Shown piece after piece: positions 1-11,880 of a DNA stretch of 64,000 bases (position 1 is its first letter; the number at the start of each line of letters is the position of its first letter). Source of the stretch: Litsea cubeba. Taxonomy: Eukaryota; Streptophyta; Magnoliopsida; Laurales; Lauraceae. The notes beneath the pieces are model-generated. The model saw only the letters and a list, made by a program, of their open reading frames with translations. It ran no database searches and was not told the origin of the DNA. The stretch covers positions 13,572,831 to 13,636,830 of the forward strand of contig CM022944.1 of assembly GCA_012931725.1 (NCBI GenBank). The letters run 5' to 3'. Made by a program: the position numbers and the translations under genes.

Positions 1-299
1 TCTCCATGCCCAGGGAGAAACTCGTTTTCTGCTCTGTTATTCGGTGATGAGAAGAAGAGAGGATGGAGATGACGTGGGGATAAGAGAGAGAGGATGATAA
101 TGACATGTGTATTGGAATAAATAAAAGAAAGGTGAGAGGAGTTTGGTGGTCTATGAGTCTATGAGAAAGTGTGGCCCTCATTATTTTAGGGAATTTAGAG
201 AATGATTAGGTTCCTTAATTAATTAATCATTCTGTAATTAAAGGATGTTAACAGGTTTGTAAATTACCTTTTATGGAAATGAATTAATGTTCCAAAAAA
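1..299. other. Intergenic, nothing recognised
   Basis: AT-rich sequence with short GA-rich runs. No coding frame of convincing length or family resemblance was seen, and no repeat boundary could be fixed. Confidence 0.5.
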
Positions 300-532
300 C
301 ACTTATAATTTCCTCACATACCTTTTTTTTTTCATAATTCCTTCTAAATTACCAAACAGAGAATTTCAGGAATTCAAGATATATTGAATTCTCAGGCTTG
401 AATTCCTGAACGAATCAAACAGAGAATTAGAATTCAGAATGAATTTGCAGCATTTTAAATTCCAGCATTTCAAATTCTTCAAATTCCACCAGACATGAAT
501 TCTCCAAATTCCTGCAACCAAACGGGCCCTAA
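300..532. mobile_element. Possible MITE end (Harbinger-like terminus)
   Basis: The stretch is rich in repeated gaattc/aattcc blocks in both orientations and ends in ccaaacgggccctaa. That resembles the terminal inverted repeat seen on many plant PIF/Harbinger-type MITEs (TTAGGGCCCGTTTGG in the other orientation). The matching left terminus was not found, so the element is partial or decayed, and the left coordinate is approximate. Confidence 0.3.
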
Positions 533-1400
533 CAATGTTTCAAATACCACTCTCTCTTTGGCAAGGGAAGGGATGATCAAGCATTTTACACACATTTATG
601 GAATTAATCACGTATAATGACAAGTATTTGATCAACCGTGAAATCCACTTCAATTAAAATGAAACTCGAGACATTATAAAAACTATAAAGGGCCCATATA
701 TATACTTTCACAAAAATTAGTTCTACAAATCTTTTTTTCTTGGATAGAAAAAAATTCCGACCCCCTAAAATAAAAGCTTTTTCATTGAATTATAGAAGAT
801 TTAGCTCATTTCATGCTTTATCTTACAATTAAGGAAAAGCGTATTTGAGTGATTGAAATCAAATGACTTGGGCCTAATTTTGAAAAAGCGTTTGATTATG
901 ACGACATTTTTAAAATTGAGTAAACAACAACCCATTGATTTAAAAGTAATATTTCATCAACCCATGCCACCAAAGACCATTAATGCCACATGTAGGGTGG
1001 ATGAGTTCAGCATATGAACAGCCATGTTCCATGATCACATTCCAAGCAAAGATGTCTAGTGGGGTAGTGTCAGAGAAAAGGGTGAAAGGGTAAGTTCCCA
1101 TAGTAATTAATCTAAAGTCTAAACTATAGCATTTACCAATTATATAACTAATCAAGATTAGTAAGAGATAATTCACCTCCTTAGGAATCGATCTATAGCA
1201 GGTTTTGTCGCTGTGACCTGTACAACAGCATCCAAGTTTACAGCGGGATTCCTCTACCCCCCACACCCTCCTTTTCTTTCTTTACTCATTTTCTCGGGAA
1301 TGCTGCAATTTTTTCTCATTTCCTCCGTATTTTCCCCCCTTCATTAGATTCCATAACCCACGTTTAGTCACGACGATTACAGCTCGACTAGATCCCCCCC
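533..1400. other. Intergenic, nothing recognised
   Basis: AT-rich DNA with several homopolymer runs. A 108-codon minus-strand open frame at 940-1266 has no recognisable motif and is not called a gene. Confidence 0.5.
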
Positions 1401-1417
1401 AACGGTCCTGATCTCGC

Positions 1418-2691
1418 CACGTGTCGAGGCCCTGTCAGTTCGGTTTTCACCCTTCACCCCCCAATGAAACTGCCACGTGGTGGCCACTCAGTCCGCAGAA
1501 TGAAAACCAGGCCGAGTCAGATGGTGAGCGAACTTGCCGTTCGATAATAACTCCGTGCCACGTGGCGTACATCCGGCGCTGCAGCGTTGCTGTCTTGGCT
1601 GACTACGTCAGGTGGGCCCGGGTCCTGCGATTCCGATCCCTAGGTGAATCGACGTTGGAGAGTGGGATAAGATGATTTTTTTTTGTTTTTCCCCACTTAT
1701 GCTTTTTACATTGCCGAAATGCTGGTGTAACGAACTATTTAACCAATTACTATTAGACGCGTGGCATTAATTGTGGCGTTTAATTTTACCATTCTCATGC
1801 TCTTGGTCGTCATCACGAAAGCCTTATCCTAATTGTACACGGATCCCCTGTGTTTTTCATTTTGATGTATTTTGAAGTGAAATTTTTAAATAGATTGTAC
1901 TTTTAAAAACCAATTTCACTATTTTCTTTTATCTAATCTCTAATTAATATGCTTAATTAAATATTTGAACAGACGGCTAACAACGTTTGATGATAGTCAT
2001 GTAATCAGCAAAAAATACGTGGGTGCAGTCACACGGTCACACCCGTTAACTGCGGCGCTTCCAAAATTTTTATAAAAATTATGAGTTACTTTAAGAAACC
2101 CAATAAAAATTATGAATCTATTTTTAAAATTCACATGAAAATTTTTGACTTTACCCCAAAACCAAACTGCCTACTAAAGCCTACAGCCCTTAAATGAAAA
2201 TTCTGAATTTACCGCTTCATGTAATAATCAATTATTTGCCTATAATTGGAGAAGTGGGCCACACATGGGGGTCATCAATCTTTTTTACTCAAGTGTAGTG
2301 ATGATGGCAACTTGTTACAAGAAGATGGGGCTCACTTTATGCTTGGATTAAAAGGAAAGACTGCAAAAGGAAAGAGCACCGGGTCGTTGCTTCGAGTGAG
2401 AGTTTTCATCTTTTGATGAGATTATGATCATTATTTTTTTTTTTCTGCTGCCTTTTTTTATAATTTTGATCTCATGGTGGGGCCCATCAGACCAGCTAGC
2501 ACGTGATAGGGCTGGACATGGTGTCAGCGACCATGTGAGACTCCTCTCGCTCGTGTCAAAAGCCCTAACTAGCGGTGGTCAATGCCACGTGTCCAGGCTC
2601 CTCCCTCTCCCTCTTTTCTCGGATGCTTCTTCTACACGTGCTGGCAAGGGCTTGCAATGGATGATGTTATAAGTGTCATGTGCGTCACGTG
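1418..2691. promoter_or_regulatory. Cluster of seven CACGTG (G-box) palindromes
   Basis: CACGTG occurs at 1418, 1474, 1559, 2500, 2586, 2635 and 2686. The first three lie within about 150 bp and have GCCACGTG cores, and the copy at 2586 is also GCCACGTG. CACGTG is the G-box/ABRE core bound by plant bZIP and bHLH factors. A random hexamer is expected about once per 4 kb, so seven in 1.3 kb is a strong local excess. The area is also more GC-rich than its surroundings and has GGCCCA-type motifs. No gene could be recognised next to it, so a regulatory role is an inference. Confidence 0.4.
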
Positions 2692-2699
2692 CGTCTCGC

Positions 2700-3308
2700 G
2701 TGAGAGGGGGAATGGAGAGGATGGCCTTTAACTATCACGGTGGTTGCCTGTCGCTACGGGCCACTTCCGCTAATTATTGGACGAAAATGCCCATTTGCTA
2801 CATTGAAGTAGTTTAAATGGAAGGCAACGAATCCAGATATGTTTGATGGGGATGAAGGGCATTACTGTCAAAAACAAACGACCATGGCATGTTCACTTCT
2901 GAGGAGGGTGACAGGAAGTCTACCATATGCTCTTAACTAACATAGGATTATGACAATCACTAACATGGTTCCTTGAACATTATCTTATAGAAACTACTTA
3001 AGATATTGTTAATGTGTTTTTCTCATAATATTCTTAGAAAAGACGTGCTTAAAGTAATTTACTATTATATATATTTATTAAATAAACATTGCATTTCCTA
3101 ATTTATTAGTTTTCTCTCAATTTCCTCATCATATTTTCATTTTTTTTGGTCCATTTTGTTTCTTCAAAACATAATAAATGCATAAATAAGAATTCATAGT
3201 CAAATAAGATACAATTAAAGATTATTAAAGAGGCGGGGTGTGAATAATATAATGTGAGAAGTGAATGATATAATGTAGCAATTTAGACGAGACCTTATTT
3301 TCATTAAT
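2700..3308. other. Intergenic, nothing recognised
   Basis: AT-rich sequence without convincing coding potential or repeat ends. Confidence 0.5.
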
Positions 3309-3325
3309 GGGGGGGGGGGGGGGGG
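3309..3325. repeat. Poly-G run
   Basis: A homopolymer of about 17 G. Runs like this are common assembly and sequencing trouble spots, so the length is uncertain. Confidence 0.9.
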
Positions 3326-3370
3326 TTATTTGATTGTCTTTTTCTTTTTATAAATTTACTTTGGATCTTC

Positions 3371-3470
3371 ATTTTTTTTTTTTATGGAGAGTGTCCTATC
3401 CCTTTGGCCCGGACTAATCCCTATGGGCCCAGGGGGAGTCGGGTAAATCCCTTGTGGCCCCAGAATAGCA
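3371..3470 (-). mobile_element. 5'-truncated SINE fragment
   Basis: Read on the minus strand, this segment has the blocks tttacccg, ctgggccc and gattagtcc in the same order as the 3' part of the SINE at 6129-6303, and then an A-run (the T-run at 3371-3383 on the plus strand). It is therefore a second, 5'-truncated and diverged copy of that family. No target duplication could be set. Confidence 0.55.
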
Positions 3471-4003
3471 GCGTAGTTTCATACTCTAAATCTTTAAAAG
3501 CAAACTATGATCCTATGCCGACTGAGGTACCAAAGTACCAACAAGCCCTTCAACTAATTACATGAATTCTTATTTGTTCTATGTAAACAAACAAGCCCTT
3601 CATGATGCTTGAATATGCTCCCGAATTATTGAAGAATAACTCCTCAGGTATATATTGCGCTAATCTGAAGATAATGCCCGTATTAGGATCATTAGGGAAA
3701 TTAGCTACGAGAGATTTTGTCTTTGACAGTGACAAATATGGTTAATTCAATCATTGGTATGGAGACATTCTACAACCGAAAACCTAGTATGAGAGGGTTT
3801 AATATGTTTGATCAACTTGCTCAACCAACCCTTGCCATTGCATGAATTCCTCTCTTGTTGGCCCGTAATGAATATATAGGAATAGGAAAACTTCTTTTTA
3901 TTAAAAGTGATTTAAATTGAATGAAGGAATTTGAGTTTCCAAAAATGACACATCAAATTATAATTGCTCTAATGGAAAATGAATGGGGAGAGGAAGAGAA
4001 TGA
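3471..4003. other. Intergenic, nothing recognised
   Basis: No supported feature. The small open frame at 3550-3735 (minus) shows no known motif. Confidence 0.5.
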
Positions 4004-4011
4004 ATGCCCTG

Positions 4012-4902
4012 CAGGGCCGGCTCGAGACAATTTGAGGCTTAAAGCGACAATTCTAAATGAGGCCTCAAATTATCTATTTTTTTCTCTCTCTCTCTCTTCT
4101 TTTTTTTTTTTTTTTTAAGTTTTGAGCATCTGGATTCGTATTTTCTAATAGATACATTTATCATTTATAAATTATAACTAATAATATTTATAAATAAATT
4201 GAACACTAACTATAATAAATATATAATACGAGCATGGAATTAAAAAAATCTTAAAATCATAAAACAGTAGAACCTGATTTAGTGATTTATCATTATTGGC
4301 CATAAAGATTACAGATGCAGATGAATTTCGAATTTGATTTAGCTTTTTCATTATGAAAAAAAATGGATTATATCGAGTTAGTGGGTTATGATTAACATAT
4401 ATTATAAAAAAGACTCACATATATTATCAGAATATATCCACATTTATTATTAAAAAGAAGACAAAACCAAATCAATAAATCTTTAAAAAAGATTGCTTTA
4501 GAAATAAAAAAAAGTAATTATATAGCAAGGCAACATATGAGAGAGACAAAGGGTGAGAGAGTAAAGAGTGCGTGAGATGGAAAAGCTTGGTGGAGAAATG
4601 TTTATTTAAAAAATCTCACTAGTGAGGTGGCAAGGAGGTTGGGTTGAGATTTGCTGGGATTTAAAAAGACACAATGTAGAGAAAAAGAATGATATCACTT
4701 GCTTTAATGCTTTGTTTAAATGTGAAAATATGACTTTAATGAGATATGATACTAATTACTATTATGGGGCCTTGGGAGAAAAAAAAAACTATGACAATTG
4801 CTTGAATGCTTTTATAGAATTTGAAAAGATGATTTTTATGGGGCCTTATTTTTTGGGGGCGAAAGCAAGGGCTTTTTTTGCCCAATGGTCGAGCCACCCC
4901 TG
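4012..4902. mobile_element. Non-autonomous hAT-type element
   Basis: The left end reads CAGGGCCGGCTCGAG. The right end reads in reverse complement CAGGGGTGGCTCGAC, giving imperfect terminal inverted repeats of the CAGGG(N) type found in hAT transposons. The flanks are an 8-bp duplication with one mismatch (atgccctg at 4004-4011, attccctg at 4903-4910), the length typical of hAT. The 891-bp interior is AT-rich. It contains a 93-codon plus-strand frame (4622-4903) made of two related blocks (tgctttaatgcttt / tgcttgaatgctttt), with no transposase motif. Confidence 0.7.
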
Positions 4903-4910
4903 ATTCCCTG

Positions 4911-6110
4911 ACCACGACTCTAGTAATTGAGATCCTAGGAAAATGAATCAAGGGTTGCATCTATATCTCTTGCCTTTTATTTTTCGTTCTCATCCGTTTA
5001 ATAATCCTTTAGTGATCTCAATTGACCACTAATTCCTATTTATTCAATTTATGCATATTTTATGCGGGTAAACCGGCCTCAAATATCAAGTAACACCCTT
5101 AGATTGGAATATTGCACAAATGACAATTCGTGGTTAGCAACTTAATTACCTCACCAGCAGTGTCTCAATTCAACATTAAATATCGATATGGTGATTGCCA
5201 TACTCGAGCAATCTACCATGTACGAGAAGAGGAATTTATCAGATGTCCAAATTATTAGACGTAAGTGGTCCAGATGACCATCCATCTAATCATGGTAGGG
5301 ACCGCTTTAAATCATTGATTATTTATAAGCTTTTTTTTTTTCCTTTCAAATCTGGCTTGTATTCACTTTTAGAAACCCCATTCCATAAGAAATCTTGTTT
5401 GACTAATTAATTGGGCAATAATAAGATTTTTTTTGATGGGAATAAATCTCTTCTAGAGTTCTATAAAAGTATTATTTCCAATAGTTGCATAGTACGCATA
5501 AACTCTCGTGCACATTGGAGTTGGTGAAAAGGGAGACGGGAGAAAACCCTATTTCATAAAGACCGTTGATCATAATACTTGACAGTTTAAAAATCATATC
5601 TGAACCGCTCGTAATCAAACATGATGCAAGGTACACTTGCAGTAAATTAGAGCATCCATTGTTTTATGCAGAAGTTTATATTAGTAGGTTTGAGTTATGT
5701 TGTAAACCATATCAGATTCAAAACAAATCGAACAAAGACGGCCCCACTATAGAGATCTTTTGGAAAAGACAGTACTCCAATTGTGTTTTTGGATGCACTG
5801 AGCCATTTTTCAAATTTCCGGTTGGGGTAGTCAATGGCTAGGCCAGCCTCAGCCCAACCATTATGGGCTGAATTTAAAGTTGGTTGTTTTAGGTCTACAT
5901 TAAACAGCCTGGACATAATTTTATGTAAGTCTGGCTTGACATATTTGGCACGGAAGGATAGTATACTTTCCAAATGATTGAACCACAACCGTGCCTTAAA
6001 GTTATACCAGCCCTGATAACCCAGAGTCTGTCTAGAAATAAACATTACCTTTGCCTCTCTGGCCATGAATACCAATATTCTCACAAACTAAAATGGATTA
6101 GCCTAAATCG
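4911..6110. other. Intergenic, nothing recognised
   Basis: Low-complexity AT-rich sequence. A 129-codon minus-strand frame at 5695-6084 was examined and shows no recognisable domain. It is probably chance or an old repeat. Confidence 0.5.
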
Positions 6111-6128
6111 AAAAAAAAGATTGTTCTT

Positions 6129-6303
6129 AACCCCAAGGGATAGTTAAGTTGGCCTAGGACCACGGTTTACACCCGGAGGTTGTAGGTTAGAAAATGCACT
6201 ACCACACTGGAGCTACTCTGAAGTTTACCCGGCTTCCCTCTGGGCCCGGAGGAATTAGTCCAGCCCAAACTGTTGGGAACCCTCCGATAGCAAAAAAAAA
6301 AAA
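6129..6303 (+). mobile_element. tRNA-derived SINE with target-site duplication
   Basis: The element begins aaccccaagggatagttaag and has a degenerate pol III A-box-like stretch (tagttaagttgg, about 6140-6151). It ends in an A-run (6292-6303). It is flanked by a direct repeat of about 11 to 16 bp, the A-run plus gattgttctt (left copy ends 6128, right copy ends 6313). The structure (tRNA-like head, unrelated body, A tail, long target duplication) is that of a plant SINE. A truncated relative lies at 3371-3470. The B box is poorly preserved. Confidence 0.65.
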
Positions 6304-6313
6304 GATTGTTCTT

Positions 6314-6780
6314 TGGAGAAATTCAATTTCAATAAGCTGCAACTCCAAATATGAAACCAGAATGTAAATAATTACAATTTATTTTGGTGTGGTGTATTTG
6401 TGTTCCTTCTTCTTTGTACTCTAGCCTTATTTTTGGCCGCAGGGCTCTAATGAAATTATGTTTTCTAACAAAAAAAAAAAAAGAAAGAAAGAAAGAAAGA
6501 AAGATAATAAATGTACTATTATCTTTTTAATATCCCAAATTCATCCTCACTCCCGTTCTATACACCATGAAGCTCATCTCTCGTAAACCGCCAATTCGCC
6601 CAACCATTTCTCTTCCTGGTCATGGATTATTGGGCGTTATTGTGTGCAACATTCTTCGTCATACTTTATTTTTATGATTTTGTGTTTTGTGGAATATGAA
6701 AATCGATGGAGTTATCTCCTTAATTAGTTTTCTATTTACATTGTTTAGTGTAGCAAAAATATTTTTCGCAATAAAATATA
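6314..6780. other. Intergenic with A/GAAA tract
   Basis: Contains an A-run leading into (GAAA)n at about 6470-6503. No coding feature was recognised. The right part appears to belong to the older repeat into which the copia element inserted. Confidence 0.5.
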
Positions 6781-6785
6781 TTTCT

Positions 6786-7026
6786 TGAAAAACAAGTATT
6801 TCTCTGTGTGTTTTTATTCCTCAAGACCATTGTTTATATATAAGAATAGGCACCTACAATTTCTCCTATACGTGTGCCTAACAATATTATATTATAGCTA
6901 TCAAAGGTAACAATATTATATTACAGCTATCAAAGGCTATCAACAATATGGCTACTGATCTGTCTATCAATCATGATCTGTCTATCAATCATGACTGATT
7001 TGGCTGACCGAATATATAGCCTAATA
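6786..7026 (-). repeat. copia 3' LTR
   Basis: 241 bp, nearly identical to the LTR at 11455-11677. It contains an extra 18-bp tandem copy (catgatctgtctatcaat) that the other LTR lacks. The element-strand 3' end is CA (tttttca). The element-strand 5' end reads TATTAGG rather than the canonical TG. Confidence 0.9.
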
Positions 7027-7042
7027 CCCCCCCTCAAGTTGA
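7027..7042 (-). other. copia polypurine tract
   Basis: On the minus strand it reads tcaacttgaggggggg immediately before the 3' LTR, the position and composition expected for the plus-strand primer of reverse transcription. Confidence 0.85.
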
Positions 7043-10000
7043 TGCATGAAAATTCCGAATGCCCAACTTGCTAAGGAAGAACTCAAACTGCGATTTGCCC
7101 AATGCTTTTGTGAATATATCCGCAAGCTGAGTAGTAGTAGGAACATAGGTCGGTCGAACATTGCCTTTGAGAACCTCATCCCGGACAAAATGGCAGTCCA
7201 CTTCAATATGCTTGGTGCGTTCATGGAATACTGGGTTTTTGGCGATGTGCAAGGCTGCCTGACTATCACAGTGAAGGTGCATAGGTTTGACATGAGTAAC
7301 ACCTAGGTTGGAGAGGATCCCTTTTAACCATTTTAACTCACATGTAGTAGTTGCCATAGGCCTATACTCAGCTTCAGCAGAGGAGCGGGAGACAGTGTGT
7401 TGTTTCTTTGTTTTCCAGGATATTGGAGAGCCACCAAGGAGCACTAGCCAACCAGTGACGGAGCGTCTGGTCAGAGGGCAACTGGCCCAGTCTGAGTCGC
7501 ACCAACCATGGAGTTGTAAATCACATGCATGACTCAGAAGTATTCCTTGTCCTGGATTGCCTTTCAAGAAACGAACTACCCGAAGTGCAGCTTCCCAGTG
7601 TTCTTCTTTGGGTTGGTGCATGAATTGAGACAAAGTGTGGACACTATAGGATAACTCAGGCCGAGTGAAACATAGGTAAATCAGACGCCCAATCAAGCGT
7701 CGATATTGCTCGGGATTTGAAAGTAACTGACCCTGAGCAAGTGGCAAGCGATGGTTTTGCTCCAATGGAGTGGCAGCTGGTTTAGCACCGAGAAGCCCAG
7801 CTTCAGAGATAATATCAAGGGCATATTTACGCTGGCAAAGAAAGATCCCAATAGGACTTCTGGCAACTTCAATACCCAGAAAATACTTTAAGATACCGAG
7901 GTCTTTCATATGGAAACAAGTGCTCGGGTATAGCTTAAACCGCTTGATGGCAGAGGAAGTATTGCCAGAGATGATTAAGTCATCAACATAAACCAGGACC
8001 ACGAGCTGGACTCCTTGGTGGTGCAAAGTGAACAAGGAATAGTCGAGGTATGATTGTTGGAAGCCATAAGCTTTAAGAGCAGCGGAGAGCTTGGCAAACC
8101 AGCAACGTGGAGCTTGCTTTAACCCGTAAAGCGATTTGCGAAGCTTGCACACCATGTCCGGTTGCTAAACTGTAAACCCAGGAGGCATTGTCATAAAAAC
8201 CTCTTCGTGAAGATCGCCATGCAGAAATGTGTTGTGGACGTCCATTTGGTGAAGTTCCCAAGCTTTCGCTGCTGCAACAACTAAGACAGTGCGCACCGTG
8301 ACCATTTTAGCGACTGGTGCAAATGTTTCAGTGTAGTTGATGCCTTCCACTTGATGATTGCCAAGAATGACTAATCTGGCTTTAAAACGTTCAACTGTCC
8401 CATCGGAGAGATACTTTATGCGGTAGACCCATTTGCATCCGAGGGCTTTCTTTCCGGGTGGTAGGCGTTGCATGGTCCAGGTACGATTTTGTTTCTAGAG
8501 CTTGAATCTCAGTTTGCATGGCTTCTCTCCATCGAACATCTTTTACCGCTTCATGAAAGTAGACTGGTTCTTTTTCTGCAATAATGGCTGCAAGGAAATG
8601 TCTATGTGGCAGAGAAAACCTATCATAGTTTACATAGTGTGTTATAGGATAGGGTGCACCTGAAGAACGTGATGGAGCTGGTGAACGAGTGGGAGGACTC
8701 AACTTCTGAATTGTGTTCGTGACATAGTCGTGCAACCGGGTAGACGGACGTTTGACTCGACAGCCTCGCCCTAGTGGTTCATTTTCATCATGATTGCTTG
8801 GGGACTGCACTACGGGAGCTGGTGCTTGCAGGTCTGGAATGACAGTAGTGTCTTCTCCATTGGCGTATGTAGTATGGGCACCCCCCCTGTCGTCAGGATT
8901 CCCCGCTGTTACTGGTTCGAAGGTGTCTCGAGGGGGCTCGTGCCCATTGCTTGGAAGGCCATTATGATTCTCCCCATCAGTGTCTTCGCTAATGGAAACT
9001 GAGATGGCATTGGGTTGTGGTGCAAATTCGTCGTGTGCAAAGGGAAACTGGGTTTCAAAGAACATGACGTCCCGTGACACAAAGAATTCGTGGGTCTCAA
9101 GATCATAAACTCGCCATCCTTTCTGCCCATAAGGATACCCCACAAAGACACACCGACGGCTGCGACTAGCAAATTTATCTCCTTTCGTGCCTTGGTTGCG
9201 TGCATAGCATAGGGACCCAAAAATACGTAAGTGAGCATAAGAAGGCAGCTGGCCATGCAGCACTTCATATGGAGTTTTGCCATTCAAAACGGGGCTTGGA
9301 GTGCGATTAATCAAGTACCCCGCTGTCAAGATGCACTCACCCCAGAATTCAATGGGAAAACTTCCTTGGAAACGCAAAGCTCATGCGACATTGAGGATGT
9401 GGCGATGCTTTCTTTCGACCCTGCCATTTTGCTGTGGTGTTCCTGTACAAGAGGTTTGAAAGACAATCCCATGTTCAAGGAAATAGTTTTTCATGCAAAT
9501 GAATTCTGTTCCATTATCGCTTCTAACAGTTTTAACCGTTTTGTTATATTGCCTTTCCACCATAGCAAAGAAATTAATTAGTGTTCGTGATACCTCTTTC
9601 TTATCAATCAGCAAAGAAACCCATACTGCACGCGAGCAATCATCCACAATAGTAAGAAAATATGAAGCACCACAAGAAGAAGGAGTTCTATATGCTCCCC
9701 ATAAATCACAATGTATCAATGCAAATATATCAGAAGCTTGATGATTACTTAATGGAAATGTTTCTCTAGTTTGCTTAGCTCTTTGACATGTATCGCAAGC
9801 TTTATTCAGTAACTCACTAACTTTCCCACCACTAACACCAGAAATTAACTTAGTAGTTTTCCAGGATGGATGTCCCAAGCGCTTGTGCCATAGTTCTAAT
9901 TGGTTCATTCCTTCAGCTCTGTAGGCCTTCACTCTCGGAATTCCCCGGAAGAAGTAGAGTCCATCCCTTCGTTCACCCGCACCAATCAGCATCTTCGAAG

Positions 10001-11403
10001 TGCGGTCCTGTATAACACAAGTTAGTAGTAAACTGGACAATACAATGGGATTCATCTATCAATTGTGATATAGAGATTAAGTTGCAATTCAAACGGGGAA
10101 CATAAAGCACGTTTCCAAGTGTGAAACTCCCAGCAGGCTTTATTGTTCCTTCCTTAGTGGCTGTGATAGATTGTCCATCAGGGAGTCCAACAGGGCACCC
10201 GGGCACTCCCCGTACATCACATAGTTGTTGTAAGCTTCCTGTCATATGATTGGATGCCCCGGTATCAAGGATCCATGAATTGAGTTTAGTCTTACCGGCC
10301 ATGCTTTCATTTGGATTGGCCTTCGGAGTATTGAGCATTTCCAGCAAAGTTTGCCATTGCTCATTGCTTAATCCTGTCATGCCAGTATTTTCTCCATCGC
10401 CACCAACATTGGGTCCCAAGCTCTGGACAGCATGAGCACGTACAGGACTATTTTGTGCACGTCCAATGTTGGCTCCAGTGCGGTTCTGACCTCTTCCTCG
10501 TCCGCCTGCCTTGCCGTCACTTCTCGGACGGTCACCCCACCATTCTGGGTATCCAATCAGCAAGAAACAGCTTGCTGCATCATGACCAGCTTTGTTGCAG
10601 TTCGTACAGAGCAGAGATTTGTTCTTGATCTCACGTCCTTTCAACCTTGCACTTGTTTGAAAAGCTAAGCCCATGACCTCCTTCCTTTCTTCTTTAGCCC
10701 GTGTGATAGTCCGCATCCTTTCTTCTTGTACTAGGATGGAGTACATCTTATTTAAAGATGGTAGAGGATCTGTAGCTAGCAAGTTGGAACGAACCGTTCC
10801 GTAGAGCACATCATCCAGTCCCATCAAAAATTGATGAGCTCGTTCTTCCTCTCTGCGTTTTTCAAGCTTTGCTGCAATATCACATTTGCAGCTTCCACAA
10901 GTACAGATCGGTACTTGTTCATAGTTGGCCAAGTCATCCCAAAAGGCCTTCATCTTTCCGTAATAAGCCACCATAGTCATTCCTCCTTGTTTGCACTCTG
11001 CCAAGTCTGATTTCAGCTGCTGAATTCGTGGGCCATTCACAACAGAAAACCTCTCCTTAATGTCGTCCCAAAGCTCCTTGGCGGTTTCCAAATAAGACAT
11101 GGTTGATCGTAAGGTAGGCTCCACCGTGTTCAAGATCCATGACACCAGCATGGATTGAACGGTCCACCAATCCTCCATCGCGGAGGATTCTTCCTTGGGT
11201 TGCTCAAGGGTTCCATCAATGAAGCCCCATTTTCTCCTTGCTCTTAAAGATGTTCGCATAGCTCGAGCCCATTCGTCATAGTTCTCACCCCGCAGCTGCA
11301 CCTATGTGATCACGTTCCCAGGGTTGTCGTTGGAGTTCAAGTCGTATGGCGATGGGTGTTTCTTCCTAGCATCGAGTTTGGATTGATCTGTGTTTTCCGC
11401 CAT
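7034..11403 (-). pseudogene. copia gag-pol polyprotein, inactivated
   Basis: Read from an ATG at 11403 towards 7034. Gag has a UBN2-type region and a CCHC zinc knuckle (CTNC..AGH....C, near 10560-10600). Protease has DTGASNHM (near 10260). A GAG-pre-integrase HKRLGHPSW motif is near 9880. The integrase core has DDCSRAVWV and DNGTEF. Reverse transcriptase has KARLVILGNHQ, SLYGLKQAPR and YVDDLIISG. RNase H has SRSSAEAEYR and ends LADIFTKALG. Breaks: TAG at 11302-11304 in early gag; a frame change near 10014-10020 (looks like loss of a dinucleotide); TGA at 9381-9383 in integrase; a +1 change in an A-run near 8493-8496; TAG at 8165-8167 in RT. The protein family and order are clear. No functional product is expected. 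Confidence 0.93.
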
Positions 11404-11439
11404 CGTATCTGCCGTGTATGGATGTTTACTGGTTGATAG

Positions 11440-11454
11440 CAGGCTCTGATACCA
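11440..11454 (-). other. copia primer-binding site (initiator Met tRNA)
   Basis: On the minus strand TGGTATCAGAGCC directly follows the 5' LTR. This is the standard complement to the 3' end of plant tRNA-iMet used to prime minus-strand synthesis by copia elements. Confidence 0.9.
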
Positions 11455-11677
11455 TGAAAAACAAGTATTTCTCTGTGTGTTTTTATTCCTCAAGACCATT
11501 GTTTATATACAAGAATAGGCACCTACAATTTCTCCTATACGTGTGCCTAACAATATTATATTACAGCTATCAAAGGTAACAATATTATATTACAGCTATC
11601 AAAGGCTATCAACAATATGGCTACTGATCTGTCTATCAATCATGATTGATTTGGCTGACCGAATATATAGCCTAATA
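11455..11677 (-). repeat. copia 5' LTR
   Basis: 223 bp. It matches 6786-7026 except for three transitions and lack of the 18-bp tandem copy. The short LTR and low divergence point to a young insertion. Confidence 0.9.
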
Positions 11678-11682
11678 TTTCT

Positions 11683-11880
11683 TCCTGGTGTGATCTTTGA
11701 TATATATATATATATATTGTTATACCGTTCTCTATAAGTTTAAACTTTTAGTTGGTACATGATATTTTATATGGTTTGTTGTAATCTTGATATACATTGT
11801 TACACCATTTTCTATCGGCTTAAGTTTTTAGAGTAAGTGGTTGTCAACTTGGTATCAGAGCGAGGTGTTAAGGCTGTTGC
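11683..11880 (+). mobile_element. Older LTR-type remnant with Met PBS
   Basis: An AT-rich, LTR-like stretch ends just before TGGTATCAGAGC (11850-11861), the same initiator-Met primer-binding core, here on the plus strand. It suggests a decayed LTR retroelement or TRIM that was later interrupted by the copia element. No internal coding region follows, and the left boundary is unknown. Confidence 0.4.

Larger units (their letters stand above)
6781..11682 (-). mobile_element. Full-length Ty1/copia retrotransposon
   Basis: A complete element lying on the minus strand. The 5-bp target duplication tttct is at 6781-6785 and 11678-11682. The LTRs are 6786-7026 and 11455-11677. A primer-binding site complementary to initiator-Met tRNA (TGGTATCAGAGCC) abuts the right LTR, and a polypurine tract abuts the left LTR. 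The gag-protease-integrase-RT-RNase H order (integrase before reverse transcriptase) defines copia rather than gypsy. The LTRs differ by three transitions and one 18-bp indel, so insertion was recent, yet the reading frame carries three nonsense codons and two frameshifts. It looks non-autonomous. Confidence 0.95.

Noticed and set aside
1421..1675. 84-codon frame within the G-box cluster
   Set aside because: It lies on regulatory-like GC-rich sequence and has no recognisable family motif. Kept as non-coding.
5695..6084. 129-codon minus-strand frame
   Set aside because: No domain or motif recognised, in an AT-rich repeat-laden region, with another frame open on the opposite strand.
7046..10668. 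Plus-strand open frames through the copia element
   Set aside because: Shadows of the minus-strand gag-pol frame.
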